A stretch of 64,000 bases of DNA from Nitrospira sp. GTDB taxonomy: Bacteria; Nitrospirota; Nitrospiria; Nitrospirales; Nitrospiraceae. Positions within the stretch are counted from its first letter, which is position 1. Every line of letters begins with the position of its first letter. Below are positions 1 to 8,771 of this stretch, piece after piece. A program made the translations under genes and the position numbers. The stretch covers positions 2,377,501 to 2,441,500 of the forward strand of contig BQWY01000001.1 of assembly GCA_036984305.1 (NCBI GenBank), given 5' to 3'. The notes under the pieces are model-generated. The model saw nothing but the letters and a program-made list of their open reading frames with translations. It was not told the DNA's origin and ran no database searches.

Positions 1-1321
1 GTTCCCGGTGCACGCGCAAGCGCCGGTCACTGCCTCAGCTGAGCCGCCTGGCCTCCGCATGTTGGAAGAAATCCAGACCGTTATTACCGATCTCGCCGAG
101 CGTACGAAGCCCTCCGTGGTCAATATTTTCCCCATTCAGCAGGTCCCTGGCACCCAGGAGTTCCGGAGCGACCGAGGACAGAATTCGACCGGATCGGGTT
201 CGGGCGTCATCGTGGATGGGCAGGGCCATATCGTCACGAACAACCATGTGGTGGGAGATGCAGCCGAGGTAGAAGTCCGACTCTTCGATCGAACCAAGAT
301 GGTGGCCCAGGTGGTAGGGCGAGACCCGGATACGGACTTAGCCGTGCTCAAGGTCACCTCGTCTCGACCGCTCGCCCATGCCAGGATCGGCGATTCATCC
401 ACCGTGCGCGTCGGACAGTGGGTCTTGGCTGTCGGCAATCCGTTCGGCCTGGAGCAAACGGTTACCCTCGGGGTCGTCAGCGGAATTGGTCGCGAGAACA
501 TCAACCTGTCGCGCTATGAAAATTTTATTCAAACCGATGCGTCGATCAACCCCGGGAACTCCGGTGGACCGCTGTTCAACTTGCGCGGCGAGGTCATTGG
601 CATCAATACGGCCATTATCAATTTTGCTCAAGGGATCGGCTTTGCCATCCCCTCGAACATGGCCAAACAAGTGGTCAACCAACTCCTCACCAAAGGCCGA
701 GTCGTTCGTGCCTGGTTGGGCGTCGGGATTCAACCGTTGACACCGGAGTTGGCCAAGAAGTTCGGCGTTGACGATGCCGCGGGCGTTCTGGTGAATGAAG
801 TCTTCGAAGGCGATCCGGCGTCGGAATTCGGCATTCACCCGGGGGACGTCATCACGAAGGTAGATGGAAAGCCCGTCGATTCACCCAATCGCTTGTCGCG
901 AATGGTCGCGACGATGGATCCGGGTACCTGGACGCAGGTGGAAGTCGTCCGGGACGGCAACCGCGTCGAGTTCAAGGTGGCATTATCGGAACGGCGCGAT
1001 CAGGCAGTCGTCGCGTCTCTGCCAATGACCCATACGGACGGGAAGCTTGGCCTCGACGTGCAGGATCTGAATGCCGCCCTCGCCGAAAAGTTTAAACTGA
1101 AGGAGACGCGCGGCGTGCTGGTCTCGAAAGTCGATCCGGGCACACTCGCCTACGCCGAAGGACTGCGTGCCGGAGATTTGATCACCGAAGTCAATCGGGT
1201 CGACGTGCATTCGACAGGCGAGTTCTCCGCTGCGGTAGGAAAAACCCGACGCGGCGATTCGCTGCTGCTCCGCGTGATTCGCGAGAGTCGCGCCTTCTAC
1301 GTCGTGCTGAAAACGGGCTAG
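1..1321 (+). CDS. HtrA/DegP-family periplasmic serine protease, 5' end cut by window edge
   Basis: Trypsin-like serine protease with two PDZ domains, acting in periplasmic protein quality control. Counting from the GTG at position 8, the catalytic triad is His80 (in TNNHVV), Asp110 (in DTDLAVLKV) and Ser185 (in GNSGGPLF). The first PDZ follows at about residues 235-325 and a second at about 345-430. The reading frame is open to the first base of the window and gives FPVHAQAP before the protease domain. This looks like the end of a signal peptide with an AXA-type cleavage site, so the true start is upstream and the GTG at 8 is not the start. It is convergent with the next gene. Family assignment is firm; which HtrA paralogue (DegP, DegQ or MucD type) cannot be decided from the fragment. 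Confidence 0.93.
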   Translation, partial: FPVHAQAPVTASAEPPGLRMLEEIQTVITDLAERTKPSVVNIFPIQQVPGTQEFRSDRGQNSTGSGSGVIVDGQGHIVTNNHVVGDAAEVEVRLFDRTKMVAQVVGRDPDTDLAVLKVTSSRPLAHARIGDSSTVRVGQWVLAVGNPFGLEQTVTLGVVSGIGRENINLSRYENFIQTDASINPGNSGGPLFNLRGEVIGINTAIINFAQGIGFAIPSNMAKQVVNQLLTKGRVVRAWLGVGIQPLTPELAKKFGVDDAAGVLVNEVFEGDPASEFGIHPGDVITKVDGKPVDSPNRLSRMVATMDPGTWTQVEVVRDGNRVEFKVALSERRDQAVVASLPMTHTDGKLGLDVQDLNAALAEKFKLKETRGVLVSKVDPGTLAYAEGLRAGDLITEVNRVDVHSTGEFSAAVGKTRRGDSLLLRVIRESRAFYVVLKTG

Positions 1322-1387
1322 ATCGCCGTAACACCGCTTTCGATGTCCGCTCCCTGGTCCGGGTCTTCCCCTGCCCTTTCGATCGTC

Positions 1388-3490
1388 CTATACCGATGTG
1401 GTCATGGCCTTCCCGGCGCGCGCTTCTTCAATCACCTTCGCGGCCAGATCTCTCGGCACCTCTTCGTAGGAGGAAAATTCCATGCTGTACTCACCCCGGC
1501 CTCCCGTCAGCGCATTCAGCGTCGGAGCGTACTTGAGCATTTCAGCGAGCGGCACGACGGCCTGAATGCTTTCCATATGCCCTCTGGCCGTGACGGTGGT
1601 GATGCGGCCTCGCCGCGAGTTCAGATCTCCAATGACCGCCCCGACGTAATCGTCCGGACAGGATACCTCCACCTGCATCAACGGCTCCAACAGCACCGGA
1701 TGCGCCGCCTCCATGGCCTTCTTGAATGCCATCGAACCCGCGATTTTGAAGGCCATCTCGGAGGAGTCCACGACGTGATACGACCCGTCGTACACCGTCG
1801 CCTGCACGTCCACGACGGGAAAGCCAGCGAGAATGCCCTCGCGCATGGCTTCCACCACGCCCTTCTCCACCGCCGGAATGAAATTTCTCGGGATCGTCCC
1901 TCCGACGATCTTGTTTTCGAACGTGAACCCCTGCCCATGCGGAAGCGGTGCAAGCTGAAGCCAGCAATCGCCGTATTGGCCGTGCCCGCCGGTTTGCTTC
2001 TTGTATTTCCCCTGAGCGCTGGCCCCCTGCCGAATGGTTTCTTTGTAAGGAACCCGTGGCGTATGAAGGGCGACCTCTGCTCCGTACTTACGCCGGAGCC
2101 GTTCAACCGCCACATCCAAATGCAATTGCCCCAACCCGCTGAGGACCAACTCCTTCGTTTCGTCATCTCGCGTCACGCCCAGTGTCGGATCCTCTTCGAC
2201 GATCTTATGCAATCCGAGGCTGACCTTTTCGATATCGGTCTTGGACTTGGGATCGATCGCCACCGAGAGAACCGGCCTCGGCAGCGCCAACGGGGTGAAT
2301 ATGATCGGATGATGTTCATCGCATAGGGTATCGCCGGTTTGCGTCTCTTTGAGTTTGGCGATGGCACCGATTTCACCTGCAGCGAGCGATGCGATCGGCG
2401 TGAATTTCTTGCCGAGGACGGAGAACAGATGCCCGCCTTTCTCGCGTGTGGATCGCGTCGCGTTATAGAGGTGCGTATCCGCGGTGAGCGCGCCCGAACA
2501 CACCCGGAGAAAACTCATGCGCCCCATGAACGGATCGATCGTGGTCTTGAAGACCAGCGCGGACATGGGCTCGGTTGAGTCGGCGCTTCGGTGCAGCGAG
2601 ACCCCATCCCGCGGGTCGGTCCCTTGCCACCCCGCCCCTCCTGCCTCTGCCGGCGACGGAAGGAGCGCGACAATGGCATCCAGCAGGGATGCCACTCCAA
2701 GATTCGCCAATGCCGATCCGCTTAGCGCGAGAAGCAAGACCCCGCGGTGTACGGCCTCGACCAGACCGCGCCGTATCTCGTCGGTCGGCAATTCCCCGTC
2801 CGCCAAATACTGCTCCAGCAGCGAGTCATCGACTTCGGCGGCGGCTTCGATCAGCGGTTTCTTGGCCTCGGCCACGAGTTCCGTGAGGGTAGCGGGTACC
2901 GGACTCACCTGGACCTTTGGAAGATCCGGGCTCGAACTCACCAGGACGTGATTAAGGAGATCGACAACCGAGTCGCCTGCGGAACTCCGTCCGCCCAATA
3001 CCGTCAGCGGAAGAATTTGTACGTCCTCCAGAATCTCGCGGCAGGACGAGAGCGTTCGTTCGAACGACACGCCGTCTTTGTCCAGGTCGGTCACGAACAG
3101 AAGGCCGGGAAGGCCAAGCTCCTTGGCAGTCGACCATACGCGCCCCAGGTCCGCGCGAACTCCCGATCCCGCACTGACCACAAGAATGACCGCGTCGACG
3201 GCTCGAAGAGCGGCCAGCGTGTCTCCCTGGAAACTGCGATCGCCGGGGGTGTCAATGACGGTCATGCGCGTTCCCTTCCAGTCGAATTGCAGCACCGATG
3301 CATTCAATGAATGATGCCGATGCTGCTCCTCGGCATCGTAATCGGATGCGGTGGATCCCTGTGCCACCGTTCCTCTGACTGGAATGGATCCCGCGGCAAA
3401 GAGCATGGCTTCCACGAGCGAGGTCTTGCCCGCTCCCACCGAGGACACCACGGCAACGTTTCGGATTGGGGTTCCGGATGGACCGCTCAT
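1388..3490 (-). CDS. Elongation factor G-like GTPase (EF-G homologue)
   Basis: A 700-residue protein with the full EF-G domain order: GTPase, beta barrel, then the EF-G III/IV/V fold (domain IV with TGGHGQYGDCWLQ at about 485-500). The P-loop SSVGAGKTS lies at residues 16-24 and the G3 motif DTPGD at 80-84. The region corresponding to the canonical EF-G switch motif RGITI is replaced by HHSLN, and the guanine-specificity motif NKxD reads TDLD at 134-137. These deviations are typical of the EF-G-like paralogue group rather than of the housekeeping translocase, whose gene normally lies with rpsL/rpsG and tufA. The role is therefore uncertain: an accessory ribosome-associated GTPase is likely. 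The ATG is preceded by AGGAGG-type bases (on plus, cctacctcctc at about 3492-3502). Confidence 0.88.
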   Translation of the reverse strand: MSGPSGTPIRNVAVVSSVGAGKTSLVEAMLFAAGSIPVRGTVAQGSTASDYDAEEQHRHHSLNASVLQFDWKGTRMTVIDTPGDRSFQGDTLAALRAVDAVILVVSAGSGVRADLGRVWSTAKELGLPGLLFVTDLDKDGVSFERTLSSCREILEDVQILPLTVLGGRSSAGDSVVDLLNHVLVSSSPDLPKVQVSPVPATLTELVAEAKKPLIEAAAEVDDSLLEQYLADGELPTDEIRRGLVEAVHRGVLLLALSGSALANLGVASLLDAIVALLPSPAEAGGAGWQGTDPRDGVSLHRSADSTEPMSALVFKTTIDPFMGRMSFLRVCSGALTADTHLYNATRSTREKGGHLFSVLGKKFTPIASLAAGEIGAIAKLKETQTGDTLCDEHHPIIFTPLALPRPVLSVAIDPKSKTDIEKVSLGLHKIVEEDPTLGVTRDDETKELVLSGLGQLHLDVAVERLRRKYGAEVALHTPRVPYKETIRQGASAQGKYKKQTGGHGQYGDCWLQLAPLPHGQGFTFENKIVGGTIPRNFIPAVEKGVVEAMREGILAGFPVVDVQATVYDGSYHVVDSSEMAFKIAGSMAFKKAMEAAHPVLLEPLMQVEVSCPDDYVGAVIGDLNSRRGRITTVTARGHMESIQAVVPLAEMLKYAPTLNALTGGRGEYSMEFSSYEEVPRDLAAKVIEEARAGKAMTTSV

Positions 3491-3520
3491 ACCTACCTCC
3501 TCTCGTCCGAGATGAGTGAG

Positions 3521-4243
3521 TTATGACGCCTGAGTGTGTACGGGGCCGCACCAACCTTGATCGGCGAAGCTGACGTATCGTCCATCGCCGATGATGAGAT
3601 GATCCAACAGAGGGATACCCAAGAGCTCGCCCGCTTCCTGAAGACGGGTGGTCAACAGGCGATCCTCTTGACTCGGAGTGGGATCGCCACTGGGATGATT
3701 GTGCAAACAGAGCACGGCGGCCGCCGATTCGCGAACGGCGGTGGTGAAGACTTCACGCGGATGAACCAAGCTGGCCGTAAGGCTGCCCTTGGAGACGATC
3801 GCATCCTTGATGACCGTATGTTTGGCATCGAGGAGGAGAAGATAAAAGACCTCATGACGGAGGTCGCGCAGCAATGGATAGTAGGCTGCATACACCTCGG
3901 CGCTGGATCGGATTGGCTTCCCCGTGGTCAACGGAGCGGCGAGAGCCCGCTTGCCGACTTCCACCGCCGCTAAGAGCTGCGCGGCCTTCGCCGGGCCGAT
4001 ACCCGAGGTACGACACAATTCATCTGTGCCCAATTGACTGAGTCGTTGGAGTCCACCGATCTGGTGGAGCAATTCGAGGGCTACGTGAACCGCTGAGGCG
4101 TCGGGACGACCGATTCGAAGGAGAATAGCCAGAAGTTGCGCATCGGAGAGAGCAGCCGGCCCTTCACGAAACATCCGCTCGCGAGGACGTTCATCAGACG
4201 GCCAATCCCGAATGGTGGTAAGGCGCCTCGGTGTTGTCCCCAT
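3521..4243 (-). CDS. radC: RadC/DUF2466 family JAB-domain protein
   Basis: RadC-family protein of about 240 residues. It has an N-terminal helix-hairpin-helix-like region (SGIGPAKAAQLLAA) and a C-terminal JAMM/MPN metalloprotease-like domain with the signature HNHPSGDPTPSQED. The family was named for DNA repair, but its biochemical role is unproven. The longest frame begins at a GTG at 4270. I chose the ATG at 4243 because it is preceded by GGGA at a sensible distance and gives a length close to the family norm (about 225-235). A short inverted repeat lies about 45 bp upstream. It stands alone, divergent from the small zinc-ribbon gene. Confidence 0.88.
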   Translation of the reverse strand: MGTTPRRLTTIRDWPSDERPRERMFREGPAALSDAQLLAILLRIGRPDASAVHVALELLHQIGGLQRLSQLGTDELCRTSGIGPAKAAQLLAAVEVGKRALAAPLTTGKPIRSSAEVYAAYYPLLRDLRHEVFYLLLLDAKHTVIKDAIVSKGSLTASLVHPREVFTTAVRESAAAVLCLHNHPSGDPTPSQEDRLLTTRLQEAGELLGIPLLDHLIIGDGRYVSFADQGWCGPVHTQAS

Positions 4244-4285
4244 AAAATTCCCAAACAACCCACAGGCCACAGGATCGCAACGAGC

Positions 4286-4303
4286 GAACGTTTTTGTACG
4301 TTC
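4286..4303. promoter_or_regulatory. Inverted repeat upstream of radC
   Basis: GAACGT and ACGTTC form a perfect 6-bp inverted repeat with a 6-nt T-rich spacer, 43 bp upstream of the radC ATG. It resembles the half-sites of LexA-type operators, but the spacing between GAAC and GTTC is 10 rather than the 4 of the Gram-positive SOS box. An operator function is only a possibility. Confidence 0.3.
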
Positions 4304-4449
4304 TGCTTATTTCACACTGATCAATAATGTACAACGACTATGGTCAACATGACCTAAGTATATGAAATACCAATATCCTCACCTGTGGTTCATGATTTGC
4401 TTTGTGACGACACTCGTCGCGCAACGCACCCGGCTTTGAGGAGGCTACC

Positions 4450-4623
4450 ATGGAATGTCCGAAGTGTAAGGGGCTGATGATGCTCGAGCGGTTCTCAGAT
4501 TTCTTTCTCATTTTCTACGCCTGGAAGTGTATCAATTGCGGTGCCATCATCGATCGCACCATCTCGGCAAATCGCAAGAAGAGCATGACCCTTCGCGAAG
4601 TACAACCGGCTGTCACTCGTTAG
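4450..4623 (+). CDS. Small zinc-ribbon protein (57 aa)
   Basis: A 57-residue protein starting MECPKCKGLMMLERF with two CxxC knuckles, CPKC near the N terminus and CINC near residue 31, giving a four-cysteine zinc ribbon. The middle is hydrophobic (FFLIFYAWK) and the tail basic. A strong ribosome binding site (GAGGAGG) lies about 5 bases before the ATG. No enzymatic domain is visible. Zinc ribbons of this size usually bind nucleic acid or protein, and no specific function can be assigned. It is short but supported by start signal, codon use and the cysteine pattern. Confidence 0.75.
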   Translation: MECPKCKGLMMLERFSDFFLIFYAWKCINCGAIIDRTISANRKKSMTLREVQPAVTR

Positions 4624-4881
4624 TCCGCCGTCTGCGCGCAGATCGTCTGCCTTCCGAACGACTCCATCGGCACGCCATCCCTCGCGCACGAGGATCGCAC
4701 GCAGAGGCCGGACTTGAGGAAGGGATTATAGTCAATCCCTTCCCAGGCCGTCAAAAGGGCGTGCGGCGGTATGCGACCTGCAGAACCGGGCGTCCGCTGC
4801 TGAGGTTTCTCCTCCGCCTCCTTACCTTGACCCTCAAAAAATCCGTATGTTAGAGTTCGCCGAGACAATGCAGCTGGGCTC

Positions 4882-5448
4882 ATGCGTGTCATTGCCGGGC
4901 ATCTGAAGGGTCGGCAGCTCAAGGCTCCCGATGGGGCACAAGTCAGGCCGACCGCCGACCGGGTAAAGGAAGCTCTCTTCTCCATCATCGGTTCACGCGT
5001 GGTGGGAGCCCGTGTGTTGGACTTGTACGCGGGAACCGGGTCCTTGGGTATTGAAGCGCTCAGTCGTGGCGCGATCGCCGTGACATTCGTGGAACATCAT
5101 CCTCAAGCTCTCCTCGCGCTTCGGCGCAACCTTCGCGAATGCGGTGTGCAGCATCAGAGCGATATCCGACCCTGTCGCGTGGATACGTTTTTCGCAAGAC
5201 CGCCAGCCGGCCCCCCGTACGATGTCGTGTTCGCTGATCCGCCCTACCAGGAACTCGGCACCATCGAACAGTGGAGCCGACACTTGCCGGAAGGATTGCT
5301 GGCTCAAGAGGCCGTGATCGTCGTGGAGCACGCTCGCAAAGACCTTCCCGCATCCTCAATTGGTCGGCTATCCATTGCCCGCACCTACGCGTACGGCGAT
5401 ACCGCGCTGTCGATCTATCGAGCCTCCGAAGTGGAGCCGATCGCATGA
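4882..5448 (+). CDS. rsmD: 16S rRNA (guanine(966)-N(2))-methyltransferase RsmD
   Basis: SAM-dependent methyltransferase of 188 residues that modifies G966 of 16S rRNA in the 30S subunit. It opens with the family hallmark MRVIAGHLKGRQL. The SAM-binding loop VLDLYAGTGSLGIEALSRG is at about residues 44-62 and the catalytic N-methyltransferase motif DPPY at about 118-121. The stop codon overlaps the start of coaD (ATGA), a pairing common in bacteria, so the two are translationally coupled. The 258 bp between the zinc-ribbon gene and this start contain no other recognisable gene. Confidence 0.95.
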   Translation: MRVIAGHLKGRQLKAPDGAQVRPTADRVKEALFSIIGSRVVGARVLDLYAGTGSLGIEALSRGAIAVTFVEHHPQALLALRRNLRECGVQHQSDIRPCRVDTFFARPPAGPPYDVVFADPPYQELGTIEQWSRHLPEGLLAQEAVIVVEHARKDLPASSIGRLSIARTYAYGDTALSIYRASEVEPIA

Positions 5449-5927
5449 GGATCGGACTGTATCCCGGAACGTTCGATCCGATCACACACGGGCATACTGA
5501 CATCATTCGGCGGAGTCTGCGCATCTTTGAACGCGTCATCGTGGCCGTAGCCCCTAATCCCACCAAGCATCCCATGTTCGACTTGGACGAGCGATTGGAG
5601 ATGGTCAAAGTCGCCACGAAGGACATTCCCCATGTGGAGGTCACGCCATTCAAAGGACTCCTGGTGTCCTTCGTTCGACGGGTCGGCGCCCATGCGGTCA
5701 TTCGCGGGCTTCGAGCGTTGTCTGACTTTGAGCATGAGTTTCAGATGGCGTTGGTGAATCGAAAGCTGGCGGAAACCATTGAAACGGTGTTTCTGATGCC
5801 GAGTGAAGAGTATTCGTATCTCTCATCCACGATTATCAAGGAAGTCGCGAGCCACGGGGGCGACCTCACGGAATTCCTGCACCCCGAAGTCGCCCGTCGG
5901 CTCCATGACCGGATCCGGAGTCTGTAG
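5445..5927 (+). CDS. coaD: Phosphopantetheine adenylyltransferase
   Basis: Catalyses the penultimate step of coenzyme A synthesis, transfer of AMP from ATP to 4'-phosphopantetheine. The 160-residue protein has the nucleotidyltransferase signature GTFDPITHGH near the N terminus (T/HxGH) and the C-terminal SYLSSTIIKEV motif equivalent to the ISSTxVRE loop. The ATG overlaps the rsmD stop codon by four bases (ATGA). A longer open frame begins at 5271, but that is rsmD sequence read in another frame. Length is exactly that of the family. Confidence 0.96.
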   Translation: MRIGLYPGTFDPITHGHTDIIRRSLRIFERVIVAVAPNPTKHPMFDLDERLEMVKVATKDIPHVEVTPFKGLLVSFVRRVGAHAVIRGLRALSDFEHEFQMALVNRKLAETIETVFLMPSEEYSYLSSTIIKEVASHGGDLTEFLHPEVARRLHDRIRSL

Positions 5928-5929
5928 AG

Positions 5930-7123
5930 ATGAAGCTGGCAGCCCGCGCGGGACGCGTCGTTCCCTCCCCGACCCTGAGTATCACGGCGACCGCCAAGGC
6001 CATGAAGGCACAGGGAATTGACGTCGTCGATTTCGCTTCCGGTGAACCGGACTTCGATACCCCGCACGTGGTCAAGGACGCCGGGATGGCCGCCATTCAA
6101 AGCGGATTCACGAAGTACACCTCGTCATCGGGCATCGACGAACTCCGGGATGCGATCATCGAAAAGCTGCGCGTCGAACAGGAGCTCCGATTCGAACGTG
6201 CTCAGATCCTCGTCTCCTGCGGCGCCAAGCACTCGCTCTATAATATCTTCGAGGCGCTGGTCGAAGCGGGGGACGAAGTGGTCATCCCGACCCCATTCTG
6301 GGTCTCCTATCAGGACCAAGTGCTCTTGAACGACGGGATACCGGTGTTGCTGCCGACGGACGAGCGCAAGGGATTTGCCATCGATCGGACAGCCTTGGAG
6401 GGAGTGATGACACCCCGAACGAAGGCCATCGTCCTGAACTCGCCGTGCAACCCGACCGGGGCTACCTATGATCGGTCGACGCTCGAAGCGATTGCCGAGG
6501 TGGCCTGCCGCCATGATGTCCTGGTCATCTCCGATGAGATTTACGAAAAGATCATTTATGACGGCGTGCAACATGTCGGCATCGCGACGTTGTCACCGGA
6601 AATTGCGAAAAGGACGGTGATCGTCAATGGGGTGTCCAAGACCTACGCGATGACCGGATGGCGGATTGGGTACGCGGCCGGCCCGAAGGACCTGCTAACG
6701 GCAATGGCCAATATTCAGAGCCAGAGCACGTCGAACCCCACGTCAATTTCGCAGAGGGCTGCCGTCGCGGCACTCAAACTCGACGAGTCGATCGTCGGGC
6801 AGATGGTGAAGGAGTTCGACCGTCGACGTCGAGCCATGGTAGCCAAGCTGAACACCATGCCTGGTATCGAGTGCCGAATGCCGACCGGAGCATTTTATGC
6901 GTTTCCTAACGTCAGCCGCCTGCTGGGCAAGCAGGTCGGCTCTCAACGAATTGGAACTCCGGCTGATCTCGCTCGATACCTCCTCACCCATGCCAACATC
7001 GCGGTCGTTCCCGGGGAACCCTTTGGGAGCGAAGCTCACATCCGGCTTTCGTACGCCACAAGCCTTGACGCAATTGCCCGGGGCCTCGATCGTATGGATA
7101 CGGCGCTACGCCAGCTGCACTAG
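5930..7123 (+). CDS. Class I pyridoxal-phosphate aminotransferase (aspartate aminotransferase type)
   Basis: A 397-residue fold-type I aminotransferase. The PLP lysine is Lys237 in the motif VSKTYAMTGWRIGY. SPCNPTGATY at about 171-180 and SDEIYEK at about 201-207 supply cofactor contacts, and the C-terminal arginine that binds the substrate carboxylate is in HIRLSYATS. It is most like aspartate aminotransferases of subgroup I-gamma (AspB/AspC), which pass amino groups between glutamate and oxaloacetate, though prephenate or alanine activity cannot be excluded by sequence alone. It starts two bases after coaD and is probably cotranscribed. Confidence 0.92.
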   Translation: MKLAARAGRVVPSPTLSITATAKAMKAQGIDVVDFASGEPDFDTPHVVKDAGMAAIQSGFTKYTSSSGIDELRDAIIEKLRVEQELRFERAQILVSCGAKHSLYNIFEALVEAGDEVVIPTPFWVSYQDQVLLNDGIPVLLPTDERKGFAIDRTALEGVMTPRTKAIVLNSPCNPTGATYDRSTLEAIAEVACRHDVLVISDEIYEKIIYDGVQHVGIATLSPEIAKRTVIVNGVSKTYAMTGWRIGYAAGPKDLLTAMANIQSQSTSNPTSISQRAAVAALKLDESIVGQMVKEFDRRRRAMVAKLNTMPGIECRMPTGAFYAFPNVSRLLGKQVGSQRIGTPADLARYLLTHANIAVVPGEPFGSEAHIRLSYATSLDAIARGLDRMDTALRQLH

Positions 7124-7164
7124 CCCGAACGAATCGATACCATTCAGCCAAGAGGACTGTCGCC

Positions 7165-7557
7165 ATGCCAATTTATGAGTACGTGTGCCAAGGGTGCGAG
7201 ACCAGAATCGAGGTCAAGCAGAAGCTGTCGGACCCGCCGCTCACCACCTGCGAACGCTGCGGAAAGGCGTTGAACAAAATCATTTCCGCGCCCGGTATCA
7301 TGTTCAAGGGGAGCGGCTGGTACATTACTGACTATTCGGACAAGATGAAACCGCCCAGTGGCAGTGACACCGCTCAAACTGACGGTGGCGGCTCGAAAAC
7401 CGATGCCAAGCCCGATCAGAAAACACCAGAGTCCAAACCGGCATCCGGAACGACGCCGGCTGCTCCGGCGCCAGCGACCGCGGGCTCCAGTTCGGCGGGC
7501 AGCACCGGAAACTCCGGATCAACGCCTTCAAAGGCCCCTTCCGGGACAAGCTCCTGA
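7165..7557 (+). CDS. FmdB-family zinc-ribbon protein with low-complexity tail
   Basis: A 130-residue protein. The first 60 or so residues are the FmdB/CxxC_CXXC_SSSS putative regulatory domain, starting MPIYEYVCQGC with a second CxxC pair (CERC) at about 29-32 and the family's GSGWYITDY segment. The remaining half is low-complexity, rich in Ser, Thr, Pro, Ala and Gly, and probably disordered. The family was named after a regulator of formamidase in methylotrophs, but its function is unclear. It follows the aminotransferase by about 40 bp in the same direction. Confidence 0.85.
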   Translation: MPIYEYVCQGCETRIEVKQKLSDPPLTTCERCGKALNKIISAPGIMFKGSGWYITDYSDKMKPPSGSDTAQTDGGGSKTDAKPDQKTPESKPASGTTPAAPAPATAGSSSAGSTGNSGSTPSKAPSGTSS

Positions 7558-7582
7558 CCTCCCCGCACCGCGAATTCACGCG

Positions 7583-8035
7583 TCAGCGAATGGTCTTGCT
7601 GGAGGTTCCCTTCGACGGTTTCTTTTTTGTCGTCGTGCGGGACGCTTTCTTTTTGGTCGCCGACTTACCGGCGTGCATCGAGGATTTCTTCTTGGTCGCG
7701 GAGAGTGTCGTACGGCCGACCGGCTTGGACGCGCGCGCGACCTTGAGCGACCGCTGCAACTCAGCGATGGTCGAGGCCCGTTCCCGATTAGCTCGGGTCA
7801 ACTGGTCAATCTGCCCCTGCATGTCGTCCCGCGCGTGCGAAAGGGTGATGACTTGCTGCTCTAGTCGCGCGCGCTCGGCCGTCAATGTTTGCAAGTCCGC
7901 CTTGAGCTGCTCGATCTGCGTCTGCAACGCCGGCGGCCAATAATCGCAGCCGGTCAACGTCGCCAGCATCAGTCCTGCCACAAACAGAGTCATGCGGCGG
8001 CCGAATGGACCATCCAAAGCGCGGATGCGTGTCAT
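7583..8035 (-). CDS. Putative lipoprotein with coiled coil and Lys/Ser/Thr-rich histone-like tail
   Basis: A 150-residue protein. A basic N terminus and hydrophobic stretch end in a lipobox LATLTGC, with Cys29 as the predicted lipidated residue. Residues about 35-100 form a heptad-patterned coiled coil (leucine and glutamine rich). The last 45 residues are a repetitive Lys/Ser/Thr run with several KKK motifs, similar in composition to histone H1-like tails. A strong site GGAAGGAG precedes the ATG. The function is unknown: a basic tail outside the cytoplasm might bind peptidoglycan or acidic envelope polymers, but that is inference. It is convergent with the FmdB gene. Confidence 0.75.
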   Translation of the reverse strand: MTRIRALDGPFGRRMTLFVAGLMLATLTGCDYWPPALQTQIEQLKADLQTLTAERARLEQQVITLSHARDDMQGQIDQLTRANRERASTIAELQRSLKVARASKPVGRTTLSATKKKSSMHAGKSATKKKASRTTTKKKPSKGTSSKTIR

Positions 8036-8116
8036 GGTGTCTCCTTCCGTAAATGTGCGCGACGGTGGATTTCTAGAACGAGTCTACAATTCGGCCTTGC
8101 GTTCGAAGCCGGATGT

Positions 8117-8764
8117 TCAGACCAATGTAAATCCCGATGCGGCCAAGCAGATCCTGAGATGCGCTCGGCTGATGGGGCCCTCTCGAACAAGGGAAACGGA
8201 TTGGTTTTGGACCGCAATCACGGTACTGGCTGGATTTCCCCCGGCGGCGCCAAGATCGAGCACGGCGTCGATATCGTCCCCAAAGGTCCGAACGACCGCC
8301 TCGGCGGTCATCAGAGGTGGTTCTCCCGATCGGTTGGCGCTGGTTCCCGTCAGCGGGCCGACCGCGCCCAGGACCGGGACCAAGGGCTCGAAGGCAGAAA
8401 GCCGAACTCCGATGGTCCCAGTGCCCGCCGTCAACCGACCCGGCAGTGAGGCATGAGCCGGCAACACCATCGTCAATGGCCCTGGCCAATACCGATCCAT
8501 TAAAAGCTCGGCGGGCGGTGGGATAACCTCCACAAGGTCCTTCAGTTGTAAGCGATCCCCTATCAACACCAAAATAGGCTTCTGATCGCGTCCTCCTTTG
8601 AGTGCACAGACACGATCCACGGCGGCTGCGTGAAAGGGTGACACACACAAGGCATACGAGCTTTCCGTTGGAATGGCCAGCAAACCTCCGGTTCGAATCA
8701 GTTCAGTTGCTTCGTGAAGGAGGGAGGAGGAGAGGCCGATGCGGCTTGTCAACAGCCGAACCAT
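8117..8764 (-). CDS. Sua5/YciO/YrdC-family protein (threonylcarbamoyl-AMP synthase-like)
   Basis: About 215 residues with the YrdC fold, which in TsaC/Sua5 makes threonylcarbamoyl-AMP for the t6A37 modification of tRNA. Visible motifs are the nucleotide-binding loop around PTESSYAL, the basic KGGRDQKPI segment (family KxRPxxxP), WPGPLTMVL, and TSANRSGEPP, whose Ser/Asn are conserved. The first motif is more diverged than the usual PTDTVYGLG, so this could be a paralogue. I start at the ATG at 8764, 7 bases after the purD stop codon; the longer frame to 8854 lies inside purD. It is probably cotranscribed with purD. Confidence 0.82.
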   Translation of the reverse strand: MVRLLTSRIGLSSSLLHEATELIRTGGLLAIPTESSYALCVSPFHAAAVDRVCALKGGRDQKPILVLIGDRLQLKDLVEVIPPPAELLMDRYWPGPLTMVLPAHASLPGRLTAGTGTIGVRLSAFEPLVPVLGAVGPLTGTSANRSGEPPLMTAEAVVRTFGDDIDAVLDLGAAGGNPASTVIAVQNQSVSLVREGPISRAHLRICLAASGFTLV

Positions 8765-8771
8765 ACGACGG

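Noticed and set aside
1343-2326. Plus-strand frame of 327 codons opposite the EF-G-like gene
   Set aside because: Shadow of the conserved minus-strand gene; no binding site or domain.
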